A stretch of DNA of 64,000 bases from Cladorrhinum sp. PSN259 (lineage: Eukaryota; Ascomycota; Sordariomycetes; Sordariales; Podosporaceae), in contig MU867141.1 in assembly GCA_033725935.1 (NCBI GenBank), positions 1 through 64,000 of the forward strand, in the 5' to 3' direction. A model generated the notes under the pieces. That model was not told where the DNA came from. It searched no databases and was given only the letters and a program-made list of their open reading frames with translations. Shown here piece by piece: positions 47,826-60,392 of this stretch. Position 1 is the first letter of the stretch, and the number at the start of each line of letters is the position of its first letter. A program made the position numbers and the translations under genes.

Positions 47826-50800
47826 TCAAGTGGTGGGGTCATAGGCCGGTTGGGGTGAGCCTTTTTGCTCAGCCTTTCGACCGGCCAGCATCTGTGTAAA
47901 CGAATATAGGTTGAGATTGGTCGTAAGGTTTCCAAGCGAGTTCCAGACACCACCAGCGGCCGCGTCTTCTGTCACGAGTGTCCTTTCCCTGGGGGCATTG
48001 CCGGTGGAGGAAGGTGTCCAGAGTCCGGATATAAAATTGCCAACTCGTGTGACACTTGTTGGCCTCAGACTTTCCTCCGTTTGTATGACCGGAGGGATGT
48101 ACTTCTCCCGAGGAGGCTTCATCCAAGCTGTATCAGCAGGCGGTCCACCGAACCACAGCCAAAAGTCCCGCTCCCGAAACCATCTAATCTTTTCGTCCCG
48201 AAATAGCTTTGCAACCTCTTCAAACTTCGCCTCCCGAGTCAAAGTCAAGGCCGTTTGGGCCAACTTCAACAGCCGAGGCGGGTCGGGCTCAGGGTCCCCT
48301 GTATCACCATCATTACTAATCTCGTCGCTCTTGCCGTCTTGAAAAATAACGGCGGTGACATCGACCAGAATATGATCAAAGTAGGACTCAGCAAGTTGCT
48401 CGTCCCCTTCCTTTCCCCTCAGCCGAAGCATCTGGGCCAGGTCCACGATGATCCACAACAGCGCCCGGTGATAGCGTTTCCGATCAGTCTTGATCACCAA
48501 GCCTTGAAGCAGATTCACCGCCTGGTCACACTCTCCGTCTTCCCACATCATCAGAGCCTTGACGTGAGTGACCTGGCAGTATCTACCAAACATCTTACTT
48601 TTACCACTTTGCGGTTTTTTCAGCCCAGCCTCATTCTCAATGGCTTCTAGAAGCTCCTTGGCCTTCTCGATCCGCCCGAAATCCCGATAAGCCAACAACA
48701 GTCCAATAGCAGGATCAAGCCCCCACATTACGTCAAGCCCGTAGCCGGCACGTTTCCAGACGGCGAACGCATGCTCAAGCATCTCTATACTCCTTTCCTT
48801 TGCTTGGTCATCGCCCTTTAAACCAAGCCGCCTGTATATACCTCCCAGAGAAAACTCAGTCGACGCAGCAAACAGATCCTGCTCCCCGTACCCGTTTTTT
48901 CGCTTGTTCCACACATCTCTAAAGATCTCCTCGGCCTCCTTCAGCTTTGAGTTGCCCAGTTGCACATACGGGTACGCGACCCACAACATAGCAGTCAAGT
49001 ACGGCTTGCTGTCCACACCAGCCAGCCTCGCGAAACCCACGGCGGCCTGCCGTTGTGTCTCGGCCGACTTTTCGTATCTGTTCGTGTAGAGCTCAGCCTC
49101 TCCCAGGGAGACCATGGTTCTGTACAGCTCGGCGCTGTCTTGTCCCAGGATCACCTTCATGATTCGCACCAACCCTTCCAACTCGGTTCTAGCCGCTTCA
49201 TACTCCCCGTCCAGCGTCAAGGATAGCGCCAAGTCGCTTCTCGCCTGCAGCGTGAGCGGGTGCTTGTCCCCCAACACTTTGGTTAACCCTTGGCAAACCT
49301 GCTTGCGCAGGGGAGTGGCGGCATCTGCCATGCCAATATTGACGTAGTACCTGCCAAGACGCATCAGCGGGAGGTACTGCAGGACTTTGTCCGAGGACGA
49401 GTCATCGCGGTAGTAAGAGGAAAGCGTCTGATAGGGAGCAACGAAGTAGTCGCTTATGATCACGATATCGGCGCCCTTGGACGGCTTCCAGTTCATCAGG
49501 GCGGCACGGACCGCCGAGGCGCGGGAGATGCTGCCCGAGCGCCGATTGACGGACCATTCGGCCCAAAAGACAAAGTTGAACGAGTGAAGGAACTGATTGG
49601 TGAGCGAGAGGAGGAGGGCTGGCGGTTCTTTGCTGGCCAGCAAGTGGAAGTCCCAGTTCTGGGCTGCGTAGTCGAGCGAGATGCCGCTCTCGTCGAGATT
49701 TTCAAAGTGAAGCGATCCGTCACGCTTCTTGACAGACTGCTCAAAGTTGTGGTGGAGCAGCTGTCCGATCCGACCGGCCGAGGAGTACTTCTGGGCCAAC
49801 AGGGTGTTGAGACATTCCAGAGCGAGTTTGGTATGAGCATCCCCGAGGGTGAACCACACGGGACGAGTCCCGACAATAGACCCGCCGGGCGGGGGCCGTC
49901 GACTTTCGGCCGTCAAAAATTCGGCCACTGATGAGTGTATCAGGCGGACCCGATGGCCTTCGACCGAAACAAGGGGTTGACAGTATCGCATGACCCATTC
50001 TTTTGCGTCATACCCACCGAGTTCAAGAGTGCGCGCAAGATCAAAGGTGGTTAGGGTTTGCTCTGCATCCTTGGCAGCACAAATGAGCTTTAGCATCGTC
50101 TCACGTCGTTCTGCGAAGCCTTGGGGATCAGCCTTGCTCTCTAATGTTGACAGCGGCTCCTCGAGCATCCTTTCATAGATCTCATTGATGGCAGGTGGGC
50201 AGTTATGCAATCTTTCAAGGAACGCCTTCTTCTCTAAAGGTGGACTCATATACTCTAAGAAGATGCTGACGTATAAAAATGAACCCTGCGAGGTCTGTCG
50301 AACTTTGCACATGGTCACTTCTTTAAATTCGGGCAGAATGCCCAGCTCATCGAATTTCGCACTCGCAAAAAGCTCAATGTCGGGAGCCAGTAACTCTGCG
50401 GTAAGTGAAATTCTAAGGGATCCTTCGGCGAATGCTGAAAATTCTGCGCGAGGTCGGGTCGCAACCGCAACTCTAATATTCGGCCAGCGACATGGAAGGC
50501 TGGAAAGGTCGGTGAGGAATCTCTTGGCTGAAGCTGGTTTGAACTCGTACTGATCCAAGGCGTCGACGACGATGAAAACTCTTTGATCTGAGCGGGCAAC
50601 AAAGGTCTCGAATGCGTCCAGGACAATGGCCCAAATATCGGCAAAGCTTCCTTCGCTCGGCCCTGCATTGCTACCATTCCTCATCTCTTCGAGTTTATCG
50701 AGAATAAGTTTCATGGCGTCCCTGTGCTGGCAATTCCGTTGTAGGTATTGCCACAAAATGTGTCCAGCAAGCTTGGAAGGTCCCATTCGTTTCGAAAAGC

Positions 50801-52739
50801 AGTAAAATATAACGGTCGAGTCGCTGTATGACTCTCGCAATTGGTATGCTAATGTGTGGGCAAGAACGCTTTTACCTTTGCCTAGACGACCGTATCAGAA
50901 TTCTTAGTTTTGAGAGGAGACTGCGGACCCATAGCATCTCAAAATATAATGGATATACTGACCCGGTGATCCATGAATCCAAAACATCTTGTCACTTCTT
51001 CCCTCGAGCCACTCTTGATATATACGGTTGGAGTAAATCCATTGCGTCGACCCCGGCGTTGGCTTCACGTCTTCGGCGGTGCTCTGGCTGACAGATGACT
51101 GAAGCCATGTCCGCAGTTTCTCGAGTCGATGTTCTACCAGTATTTTGTCAGTTGGAAAATCGGTGGCAAAGGTGGTAAGCCGTAAGGCAACTTATCGATA
51201 GCCAACTCTTACCCGGTGTCATTATGCTACAACAAGCTGTTCCAATGATGTCCAGCATCTCGGAGGAGTTTTCCGCTGCTCTTTTTGTTAGATCAAATTG
51301 ACCAGTGAGGGCGGAGTCTGGGAACGGATAATGAAAAACCACCCATCCCATATTCGAGTGCACGGTCCTAGAAAAAGTTCCTTGGAATGCCTGTCTTACC
51401 TGGTCTCCTCCATGGATTAGAATATGGACCTATGTGTCGATGAAACGTTAGACATTTTGATTCAAAGCAAATAATGCAGGGCACCGGGGAGACCGGCATG
51501 ACGCGCCAGGGCTCGTTTTAGACACGCCACGTCTGATCAAACTCTCAACGCTACTAGCCGATCCGGGTCCCGACACACCGACTAAACTCTTCCGATTTAT
51601 CGTGATTTGAAAGTGTGATTTGAGAAGGGTGACTTACCTTGCAGCATCCTTTTCGTCTCCCTGAATACGGGTGCTACCACTGCTGTTAGCCGATCGTCTC
51701 CCCACGAACAAGGATCGGAAGAAAAACCCACCAAAGGAATGGATGACTGCCAGTAGTATCTCAAGTCATTAGCTTTTCGGGTGAAACGCGGGGCTTCTCA
51801 TCAAACACTGCATTGCATTGCTCACATTCCGTATACACCTCTTCATCCAACGATCTTGCTGCGGCCCTGAGCCCCTCTAAACTTTGCTGGAATTTCTTCT
51901 TCTTGCGGCACTTGGCAGATTGGCCAAAGCGTTCTATTAGGTGTCAGCGTGTTGGATCATTCAACAGGATACTGGCGACTCTTGTGATCGTGACATACTC
52001 CAGGGCCCTGCTTCGAAATGCTTCTTAGCCGACGAAAGAAATCCAAGAATGTGGCAGTACAGCCCAATAGCGCGGTCCTTGATGGCGGGTACTTCATAAA
52101 ATACTGCGGCGGCTTTATCCCACCGGTCAAGCTTCTCGATGATCTCCGCAATTCCCTCCAAGGCGATCTCGGATGCTTCTTGCTTATCTACATGAATCTA
52201 CAGGCGGGCGAACCAACTATTAGCTTCAAATGCAAGCAGGGCGAGCGAACGAATAAACAAGTACATGTAAAATAATCCGAATTGTGCCCCAGACTGGCGC
52301 TGCTATAAAAGGCTGGTGCTGGATGAAAACATCAATTGATGCTGTGTGACGATCAAGGAGATCGACAATGCGTTGGTACAATTGTGGTAGTTGACCGGTT
52401 CGGGCGGCGCGAAACTGGTTGGCTGCTGCTGTGGCGGCTTCAAGGAGACTGTGCGCTGAAACAGGATGGTTTTGCACTTTTTGACTTTTCTGTAGGGAAA
52501 TGAAGCGTTTGCTAGCAGTCGTCTTCTTCAAACTGTCATTGTGTCTCTGGAAGGTTTGACAAGGTTAACTGGTCAGAGTCGAATGCAAAGAGATGCATGG
52601 TGGCCTGGGTTTGCTGGCCAAGGGCTTGGGAAAGGAGGATGCGGGGGTTCGAAGACCGTATGTGGTTTACCTTGAGTGCCTCTCCCCACCAGTCGGTAAT
52701 AGCCAGTCGTGGCTGCGTGATCTGGTTTTCTTCCCCCAT
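47826..52739 (-). CDS. STAND/NLR-like ATPase with N-terminal helical domain and TPR repeats
   Basis: A multi-exon gene. Exons supported: 52739-52671, 52546-52265, 52197-51999, from 51933 to about 51860, an exon ending at 50963, and 50881-47826 (1018 residues). The piece between 51860 and about 51150 is not resolved. The N-terminus (SIDVFIQHQPFIAAPVWGTI, RAIGLYCHILGFL, AGPWKRFGQ) resembles the domain preceding the NTPase in many fungal NLR-like proteins. The P-loop is complete only after splicing 50962-50882: WIHGSPG|KGKSVLAH. Walker B is VFIVVDALDQ. A winged-helix-like RLIHSSVAEFLTAE follows, then TPR repeats (HPLTLQARSDLALSL, GEYEAARTELEGLVRI, KLKEAEEIFRDVW). Such proteins sense non-self and can control cell death. 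The effector role here is unproven. Confidence 0.8.
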
Positions 52740-53699
52740 GTTTTCCGTTCACACCGCGTGGCCCGAAGTGGTTGTGCAGGCAGAGTAACTAACGGTGGTC
52801 ACCTCAACATTCGGAACAGCGAGGGCAGGGATCTTACATATCCCTGTGCTGATCGCACCTCTTCCTTCAATTGTCAGACACGCAAAAAATGATGCAAAAT
52901 TTCAGACCAACTTCTTATTCGACACGTTTCACACAACTGCCATCTACTTCGTCGCCTTCATTTCATAATCTCGTCACTGGGGCGCATCCGACATCCACTA
53001 ATTTGAGCCAAGTATCGGGCGTGCTGCAGATGCAGGCTAATATAGACGGATCAGGCTTGCAGACACACAATCTCACCGCTACACCCTCATCCACCCAACA
53101 TTTTGTGAGGCTGGCACCGCTGGTTGCCAGACTGCCACATGCGACGCCCCATATGCGAAGGTGGGTTGGTTGAAAGATTCTGACTCTGTGACGGGAGTGG
53201 TCATTAGCAAGAGAGGCTGCATGTGGGTTGAATCATCATCACCTGGAGAATCATTTGGGGTGGGGGTGGCACAACTTGTTTTCCTTGTCTAACCCCTCCC
53301 CTCCTTCGGCCCCCCCCCCCCCCTCTTTTTTTTTTTCCAAATCTTCCGCGGATGAATGTATGGGCTGGTTTTATTAATCTTTCCCTTTTTTTTTTTTTTT
53401 TTTTGTTTACGAATTATGAAAAGTACTCTGGATTGTCTTGATCGAAATCGAATATGGCACACATTGGGAACTGTGCAATTGTTCACCGGGAAGACGTTAA
53501 ATTCGTAGATATGTAGTATTCGAATATGCCTCAAATCTCTCAAATCTTCCCATGTGATTCATGGCACCCTTTTGACTAAACTCAAGAGGGAGTCATGTGA
53601 ACACCATCAATGATATGAACAAAAAATGCTTATTCAAAAAAGTCATGTAATTAACAGGAAAGAGGAATACATGTACAGAAACAAATAAGGAGATAACCA
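52740..53699. other. Intergenic with homopolymer runs
   Basis: Contains long C, T and mixed runs at 53308-53335 and 53385-53404. No gene is supported. Confidence 0.45.
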
Positions 53700-55013
53700 T
53701 CAGCTTCTCGGCTGGTTCTGACCCGATGCTCCTCTGCTTGACCCTTCCCAAGAGGAATACTCCGTGCCCTCAGTTTCAGGCCAGGTATAATTAACCGCAT
53801 CATATGAATAACCAGAGGACTGAGCGCTTGGGAACGCCGAGTGTTCATAGGGGCCAAAGTTCGATCCTGAATGCTCCGCCGTGCTCGTTGGGGTTTCCCA
53901 TTGATTCCCGGTATCCTGGAGATCTTGATATATATACGTTGTTGGGTCTGCATGGGGATCATACTTGAGCTGACGAGATGGTACGGAGTGGTTAGTAGTA
54001 GATTTTCCCCCCTCGACGGTCCCATAGCTGAGGACGGCGGCGGGGCCCGGCGCGAGCGCGGGGGCGGGCNNNNNNNNNNTGTACGGTGTGGTTATTATTA
54101 CATTTTCCCCCCCCCCCCGCCCCCCCCCCGCGCGCCCCCCCCCCCCCCCCCACTCTTATAGTTGCTGGGGATTGTCTGCGTCCTCAGAGGTAATTTCAAG
54201 GTTACTAAACCCTTTAACGAGCCCATCATCGGTATCCTGCGGCGCATACGACTCCAAGTACTCATCACCATTCTGCTGCTCTTCTGTCTCGACATCCGGG
54301 CCGAAATCGTATCGATATTCGTCGACGTGGTAGCTTTCGGTAGGCTCTTGACCGGCTCTCTCAGTCCAAGGAGTTTCATCGTATCCGTCATCATCATGAT
54401 CTTGTTCGTAACTCTTTCCGATCCCCGTGTTCCATTCTTCAGTCTGTTGTGGGTTATAGTTTGGATACCGGGAGTACTTTTCTGTGGCAGAGCTGGCTGG
54501 GGTACCTAAAGTGTCGCCTTGCTCATTGTCGGCGGCGCTTCCCTCTGTTGATACGTAATGGCTGTCTGGGCATCCTAATTCGTTGTTCAATGAATTATAA
54601 TCATCTTCCCGGGTGCGTGCCCTCTTAGCTTCCACCATGCCACATGGTACCCAACGACCGTGCATTCTACAAAAATAGCCCAGACCGATCCCACATTTGA
54701 GCTTGAACCATTCTTTATATTCTCTCGACCATTGCTCATACAGTTTTGGATCACTCCCATCGGGCTCTGGCCAAGGAATATGCTTTATCTTAGGCCACTG
54801 CTTTAGAATGTTGTCGATGTTGTGAAAGCCGCAACCTGGCTGCTGAGGACCACACTGGATGTCGGTAAGCAAAAGAACTTCAATGGAAAGATGTGAGTGT
54901 TCGTTTACCTTGAAAGGCTCTGGCGCAGGGGTGCGGCTGGACCCCTCCACCCGACGATTCCTCCTTTCTCCTCGGGACCTCTCCTTGCCTTTCCTTTCCG
55001 CAGGACGCGGCAT
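53700..55013 (-). CDS. Unrecognised Tyr/Asp/Glu-rich protein, interrupted by assembly gap
   Basis: The ATG at 55013 opens a basic start (MPRPAERKGKERSRGERRNR). A possible 54-base intron follows (54908-54855, GTAAAC..CCAG), which would leave the frame open whether or not it is removed. The core has a compact domain with regularly spaced Cys (CGPQQPGCGFHN, LKCGIGLGYFCRMHGRWVPC) and Trp, then a long acidic Tyr/Gln-rich tail. That frame ends at 54156 in NPQQL. Beyond the gap, 53968-53700 continues with LKYDPHADPTTYIYQDLQDT and ends GQNQPRS; this has the same composition and is preceded by a canonical intron end (TACTAAC branch at about 53994, CAG at 53970). I infer one gene with an intron spanning the gap. 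Function unknown. Confidence 0.6.
54070..54079. other. Assembly gap (10 N)
   Basis: Ten N bases. The flanks are G/C homopolymer-rich, and the 35 bases on the right (54080-54115) look like a noisy copy of about 53977-54012 on the left. Confidence 0.95.
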
Positions 55014-56252
55014 TTTGAGATGGCTAGGAAAATGGAAATGAAGGGCACAGGAGTTGGCAGATAAGAGTTGTGAAAAACTTGAATTGATTGACAGATCCAA
55101 ATTTGAAATGACAAGGTAATAATTATTTGCAGCCAGGCAGAAAACGTAAATATTAATTGTAAAAGATAGGACTGGAAGTGATATCCGAGTCCAAGATTGC
55201 TGATGCGATATGTGCTGCTGCGTGAGCAAGTGTCAAACCAAAAGTGAATGTGAAAAGAAAGGATTTGGAAAGATACGGCCAGGCACACGATGTTGGGTTG
55301 TCATTGTCCCAGGTCATATGAAAGATTGCAGATGTGGGTGCACCGGCAAAAAAGAGCAGCTTCCAGGTTGTCTCCAACAGAATTACTGAGGCGATGGTGT
55401 GCAGAATGCGGGGCTGCCGGTGGTGTTTGGTCTTGCTTGGAAGAGGGGAAGGGGCAATTGGTCGATGAAATGATGCTCGGGCGGCAATTTATTGCACCGG
55501 CTGCCCCCGTGCTCCAACTTTGTATATAGCTATGTAGCCAAGTATTCATGTACACACATACCTTACCCACTAATATACCTCCCGGCCCCAGTTTTTGTCC
55601 TTTTTGTCACCTCTCTCACCATCCCGTGCGCTCATACCGTTCCCCCCGCTCCCCTCACGCAATAAATGTGCAGACATCAATGTCGCTGCCATTGCTGCCT
55701 GATGGGCTCCCTGATGGGCTCCGTGATTCTGTTTCCGGCAATTTCCTTTGCCCGGAATTTCAGGTGCGTAAGCTTTGCACGTCTTAGATAGATGCCTCGT
55801 CTTGACCGAACAAATCACCGGCCTTCTGCGCTTTGAAGCTTGATAATGAGGCAGGAGACCGGTTGGTGTTGGACTCTGCCAACGCTCACTCGCAGTGAAA
55901 GCGTTGGCCAAACAGCCACAGCATGATCTCGCCCGGCCAGGTCTAGGCCAAGCCATCCCGAACCCACCAACGACCAATAACATGGCAAAAAAAACCCAAT
56001 CAACATGGCAAAACGCCCAACCAAGTTTACGATTCCTGCCAACTCGGAAAAACAAGTCAATAGTCCGGCGTGTATCATGCGTAAGCATCGCCTATCTGAA
56101 ATCGGGGGCTGTGCGTCCAACGTTCTCCCCGGGCACGGCGATGATGATTTGTCGGTTGAATTCGGAACGTGGACTTTTTCTGTACTTGGCCACCCAGCTC
56201 TCATTTTCTTTCGTTTCCATCAAACTTTTCGTTAGAACCTCAAAAGCTCGAC
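55014..56252. other. Divergent intergenic region; no gene seen
   Basis: Lies between the unrecognised protein gene and the transporter. Open frames on both strands are low in protein-like character. Confidence 0.4.
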
Positions 56253-57851
56253 ATGGCGAGACGATCCGAAGAGAGGCCCAACATAGCAGCCACTGGCACG
56301 ATTTTTCTCTCCAGTCTGTTCACAGGTCTGGGCATGACCATCACGGCCACGCCAAATCTCAAACTCTATGAAAGTGTTCTTTGCTGCCAAAAGCTCGAGG
56401 AGCAATGCCGTTTGGGAGACTTTGTTGACGTGGCTTCATGCAAAGACCAAAGCAAACCGGAGCTTGACGTTCAGGCAGATTTAGCAGCTCTAACATCCAC
56501 CATGTCAAGCGTAGGGGCAGTCGGAGTGCTGATCACCGCCCTCTGTCTGAAATTCTTGAAAATGTGAGTAGAGCCGGTCCGTATTACCGGTTGCACCCAT
56601 TGACTGACTTTGATTCAGACGGAGCTCGTCCCAGACTGTGTTGCTTAGTCGCTTTCTTACCTTTGTCATCCTCATTGCTCAGCAGGCGATAGCTTGGACA
56701 AATGGAAACATTCCGCTTCAGCTCATGTACGGCACATCACTATTGATGGCCGCAGTTGGCATCACATGTTCCATACTCTTCAAGAGTTTTATTCCGGAAC
56801 TAATTCCCCAAAGCCAATTGTGAGTTCAATTACCACCGTTTTTGTTGCTGTACTAGACGTGTGTATGTTGACAAAGGGTCATAGATCATTCATCATGTTC
56901 TTGATATTCACCTTTGAGGCTCAATTCTCTAGTTTCCTAGGGGACTATTTGGTTGGTCATTACCTTGACGAATCGTCCTTTGAAATGTGCATATATATCG
57001 GCTTAGGCTGTCATCTGGCTGGTATTCTATCACTTTTACGTCTACGCTGGTTGGCAACTCCAAACGTTGACGCATTCCCCAACGCCGATGATCCAGACGA
57101 GAGAACCTTTAGTCGCTGGGTCACAATCCTCATCTGCCTCCCGGCAGTGGTATACAACCCAATCACCTTCACCTATTCCACAATCGCCAGACAATACTTG
57201 GGCGTACAATTCAAGCTTGATATGGGTAAAACCAGCGCCGTCTTTGCCGACGCTAATCTCCCTATTCTTGTTTTGGTAACCATCGTCTCTGGAATTTTCT
57301 TCATCAAGACTTGGTACTTCCACTCTCCCCCACTAGAAGCCGCTGGAAGCCCGCCATCTTCACCACCTCCGAGCTCAACTTGCTCGGTCAAAAAAGACGT
57401 AATATTATCGGCCATCTTTCTCGTTATAGCCTTGTTGGGCAACTTGTGTCTTGGTTCAGCCACCGACGTGCCAGCATTCAAGTGGGGACTCATTCTTGTG
57501 AGTCTCGGGCTCTCCTTCACCTCGATCATTGAATCAGCCCTGGCTGTGATTGGCGGGCCTGAGCGGAAGATTGACCTGCTGCTGGTAAATCAACTGCTAG
57601 AGGCGTTTGGGAGAGCGGTGCTGGTGCCCGTGGTAAGTAAACTGTTCCAATTCGGGCTGAAAGGGAGGGACGGCGCCAATGGCCCCAAACTTGTTGACCA
57701 AGCCATCGCGTCAGACCTCCTTGGATTTCCCATCAAGCTGGGACCAAACTTGGCGTTTTATGCAGTTGCCTTGTTGTGCGCTGCAGCATGTGGGGGATTA
57801 GGTGTTGCACTCCTTTTCATTGCAAAGTCACGACGTATTCGTCTCGAGTAG
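56253..57851 (+). CDS. Divergent major-facilitator-type transporter
   Basis: Three exons (56253-56563, 56619-56819, 56885-57851) encode 492 residues with about twelve hydrophobic spans. Introns are 55 and 65 bases and keep frame. The N-terminal pattern (SLFTGLGMTITATPNLKLYESVLCC, then LDVQADLAAL) matches a fungal MFS group in which a similar ESVLC segment and a long first loop occur. The usual A motif between spans 2 and 3 (GxLxDRxGRR) is replaced by CLKFLKMRSSS. The second half has spans VTILICLPAVVYNPITFTY, LPILVLVTIVSGIFFIKTW, KKDVILSAIFLVIALLGNL and FYAVALLCAAACGGLGVALL. Substrate unknown. A decayed tandem paralogue follows 1.4 kb downstream. Confidence 0.75.
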
Positions 57852-59274
57852 TCCGCATAGATTAGAATAAATACCTAAATAAATAACAGAAGGCTAATAA
57901 GAGAAATGATAACTGTCAGTAGTTTTACCAACAAGTGTGCTTGGTTGGCTCGCTTTGGGAAGACATTGAGCAGGTGGAAGTCTTGAAATCCTTGCGTTGG
58001 GTCTTCGGTATCCAACTTGAATGCTGACTGATGATAGTGTTGGCACTGAGCTTGTGTTGGACTCCCCGAGGCAGACCGAGGCCTGGAACCATACCACGCG
58101 AAGACTGAATCCCCACCTCAGTGGCCGGAATCTTCTTGATTATCATCAGGTTGCCCTTCCATTTCTCTCCGAATGGTATAGGGATAATGTATGTTGGGGA
58201 CTGTCACATATCGAGGGAAAAAAAAAAAAAAGGATTACTCAGCAAGCTGACGGCACAGATCTGATGGCAGTGGTGGAAATAAGCGCTACCCAAAAGAAAA
58301 AACAAATAAAAGAAAAGAAAAGAAAGTCGGAAAGAGATCATAGTTGTGGATTGTCACATGCTGGATAGATGCAATGAGCAGGTGTCAATATGCCAAATAC
58401 TGCTAATGTTTGCAATTACGGCAGGGTGGTTCCTCTTGGCGAGAACTCTCCGAAAATTGAAATGCTCTTTTCAAAAGCAAAAAAGAAAAAAGAAAAAGTA
58501 AGCAGAACATAATGCACTGAACACTTGGGCACACTGCATTGGACTGGGAGTGATTTCGAGTCAAAAGCAAGAGGGTTGCCCGATTATCGCCCGCAGAGAA
58601 GTGACATCACGACTGAGTGAAAGCGGAGAATGTTGTCAACGTTAAAAATTGGGCGGTCACTGCCTTCCGAGGAAAGCAGGAGCCATTAAGGAGGGATGGT
58701 GTGGAGTAAACTGTTAGGCATTGGACAGTGGGGCCACAGTGGTTCACGCAAAGCAGTTGTCAAACTCCGGTTTCCCAACTCGGCGCTCATCCGTTAGTCC
58801 ACTCACCAAGGGCCCGGATGAATGGTGTGCCTAGGTACCTCAGGTACCCGATCTTGGGTTCTTTTGCAGCATGGCGGCCTAAACGGGAGGCTCTAGCACA
58901 GCCACGTTGTCTGTTGGTTATTTCTCAAAGCCTCAGATTTCTTATTTCTTCATTTCTTAATCAAAAACTGCACCTCTGCATTGGTCGCCTTATTTATTTA
59001 TGAGAAAAACAAGCCCTGCCCTTTTCATGTGATTCAAGTTGTTTTCGGTTGCCTTACGGTCCGCCTACCTACCTAGGTAATGTCCACACGTGGCACAAAA
59101 CATTAACAACCAAAACATGGACTTTTTTATTGGTACTGATCATTAAGATGTTGATATCAATGTGGTATGCTGCCCGGTAAACAATCTCTACATAGGTACA
59201 GTACATAAATCGTCTGCAGACCAAGTCACAGCGGTTCAGGTAAGCACCGCTTGGTGAAAGGCTCTGCAGTTGAA
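57852..59274. other. Intergenic with poly-A and AAAG runs
   Basis: Poly-A at 58209-58223 and AAAAG-type runs at 58294-58325 and 58474-58500. No gene seen. Confidence 0.45.
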
Positions 59275-60179
59275 GATGCAGTTTCTCAGAATCATCGTAA
59301 CAATCTTCACTTCGACATTTCTTGTCGGTCTTGGCTTCTCAATCACTGCCACACCATCACAACGACTCTATGAGAGCGTTCTCAGTTGCAAACAGCTCAA
59401 CTTGACATGCCTTCCAGGTGATTTCGTAAATGGCACCTTGTGCCGAAAAAAACAAAAATGTGCAGAGGGAGCTGGCCGACGTCACAGCAAAATCGTCCAG
59501 TTTCGTCGCCCTTGGTCGTGGACCTGCCAACTTAGCCATTCTCATTGGAAAGCAATATCATTGACAGACAACAACACTGAAAAGGAATCCTCACTGCAAC
59601 GGCATGTGCGACCATGTGGAAGCGGTATGTTGAGGTTGTCAAGTTCAAAAAAGCGACTACCATAAATGACTGGGAAATACTTCTAGCACGCGATAGTCAC
59701 ATTATCCCGTCTCAAGCGAGGCTTATGCAAATGCATCTTCTATGCCCAGCTGGGTGCAGTGCTGGCCGAGAGCATAAAGGCCCTGATAGCATTCTTGACT
59801 GGATGGTTGCCCCTTCGCCTCATGTACTTGGTGGCCCCGTTAGAGGGCGCAGCCGGCATCACCTACACCGTCCTCGTCGAAAGTCTCATTGGGGACACGA
59901 CCCCGCGCGAACTCATGCAAGTTTTTGGTGTCCCCTTCTGAAATGATGTGTCTCATCAAAGCCCTCTCACACTGGCCGCCATGATTGCGCAGATCTTTCG
60001 TGATGTTGTTCCGCTCGACGGTAGAAGGCAACCTTGCCAGCTTCCTGGGTGACTCTATCGTGGCACACTTCACCAACGACCGTACACCCTTGTTCTGCGT
60101 TCTGCTGAGCCCCTTGTCTCAAGCAATAAGATTCCTCTTTCTCCGCCTTCTCCCATCCACCACACCAATGGCAATTTGA
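59275..60179 (+). pseudogene. Decayed tandem paralogue of the transporter
   Basis: The ATG at 59275 opens FLVGLGFSITATPSQRLYESVLSC, closely parallel to the intact gene at 56253. The frame shifts near 59465; the next frame reads ELADVTAKSSSFVALG, parallel to DLAALTSTMSSVGAVG. Further on, in yet other frames, LPLRLMYLVAPLEGAAGITY (parallel to IPLQLMYGTSLLMAAVGIT) and ASFLGDSIVAHF (parallel to SSFLGDYLVGHY) are found. It ends at a TGA near 60179, so the C-terminal half of the transporter is missing. A duplication followed by loss is the simple reading. Confidence 0.7.
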
Positions 60180-60392
60180 TTGAGGGAAAGAAAATATACT
60201 GAAAATCCAAAGTTCTGCGTCTGAACCCCGCTCTGCCTTTGCTAGGCATGTAGTAAATCGACCTTTATACTCCGGGCAAAAAGTGTAATTTGCATTTAGC
60301 CGCGGGAAGCTGCGCAGTCATACAAAAGCAGACTGGTATGCCCATCGATCTGCAACGACCAGTGGTACAACATATTCCGAAAAGGTCCCGAC

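Noticed and set aside
48255..49931. Plus-strand frames of 131 and 213 codons
   Set aside because: They lie opposite the long NLR-like exon, whose TPR and NTPase content is clear.
55570..56088. 172-codon minus-strand frame with a hydrophobic stretch
   Set aside because: It overlaps other open frames, has no start context and its composition does not look like a conserved protein.
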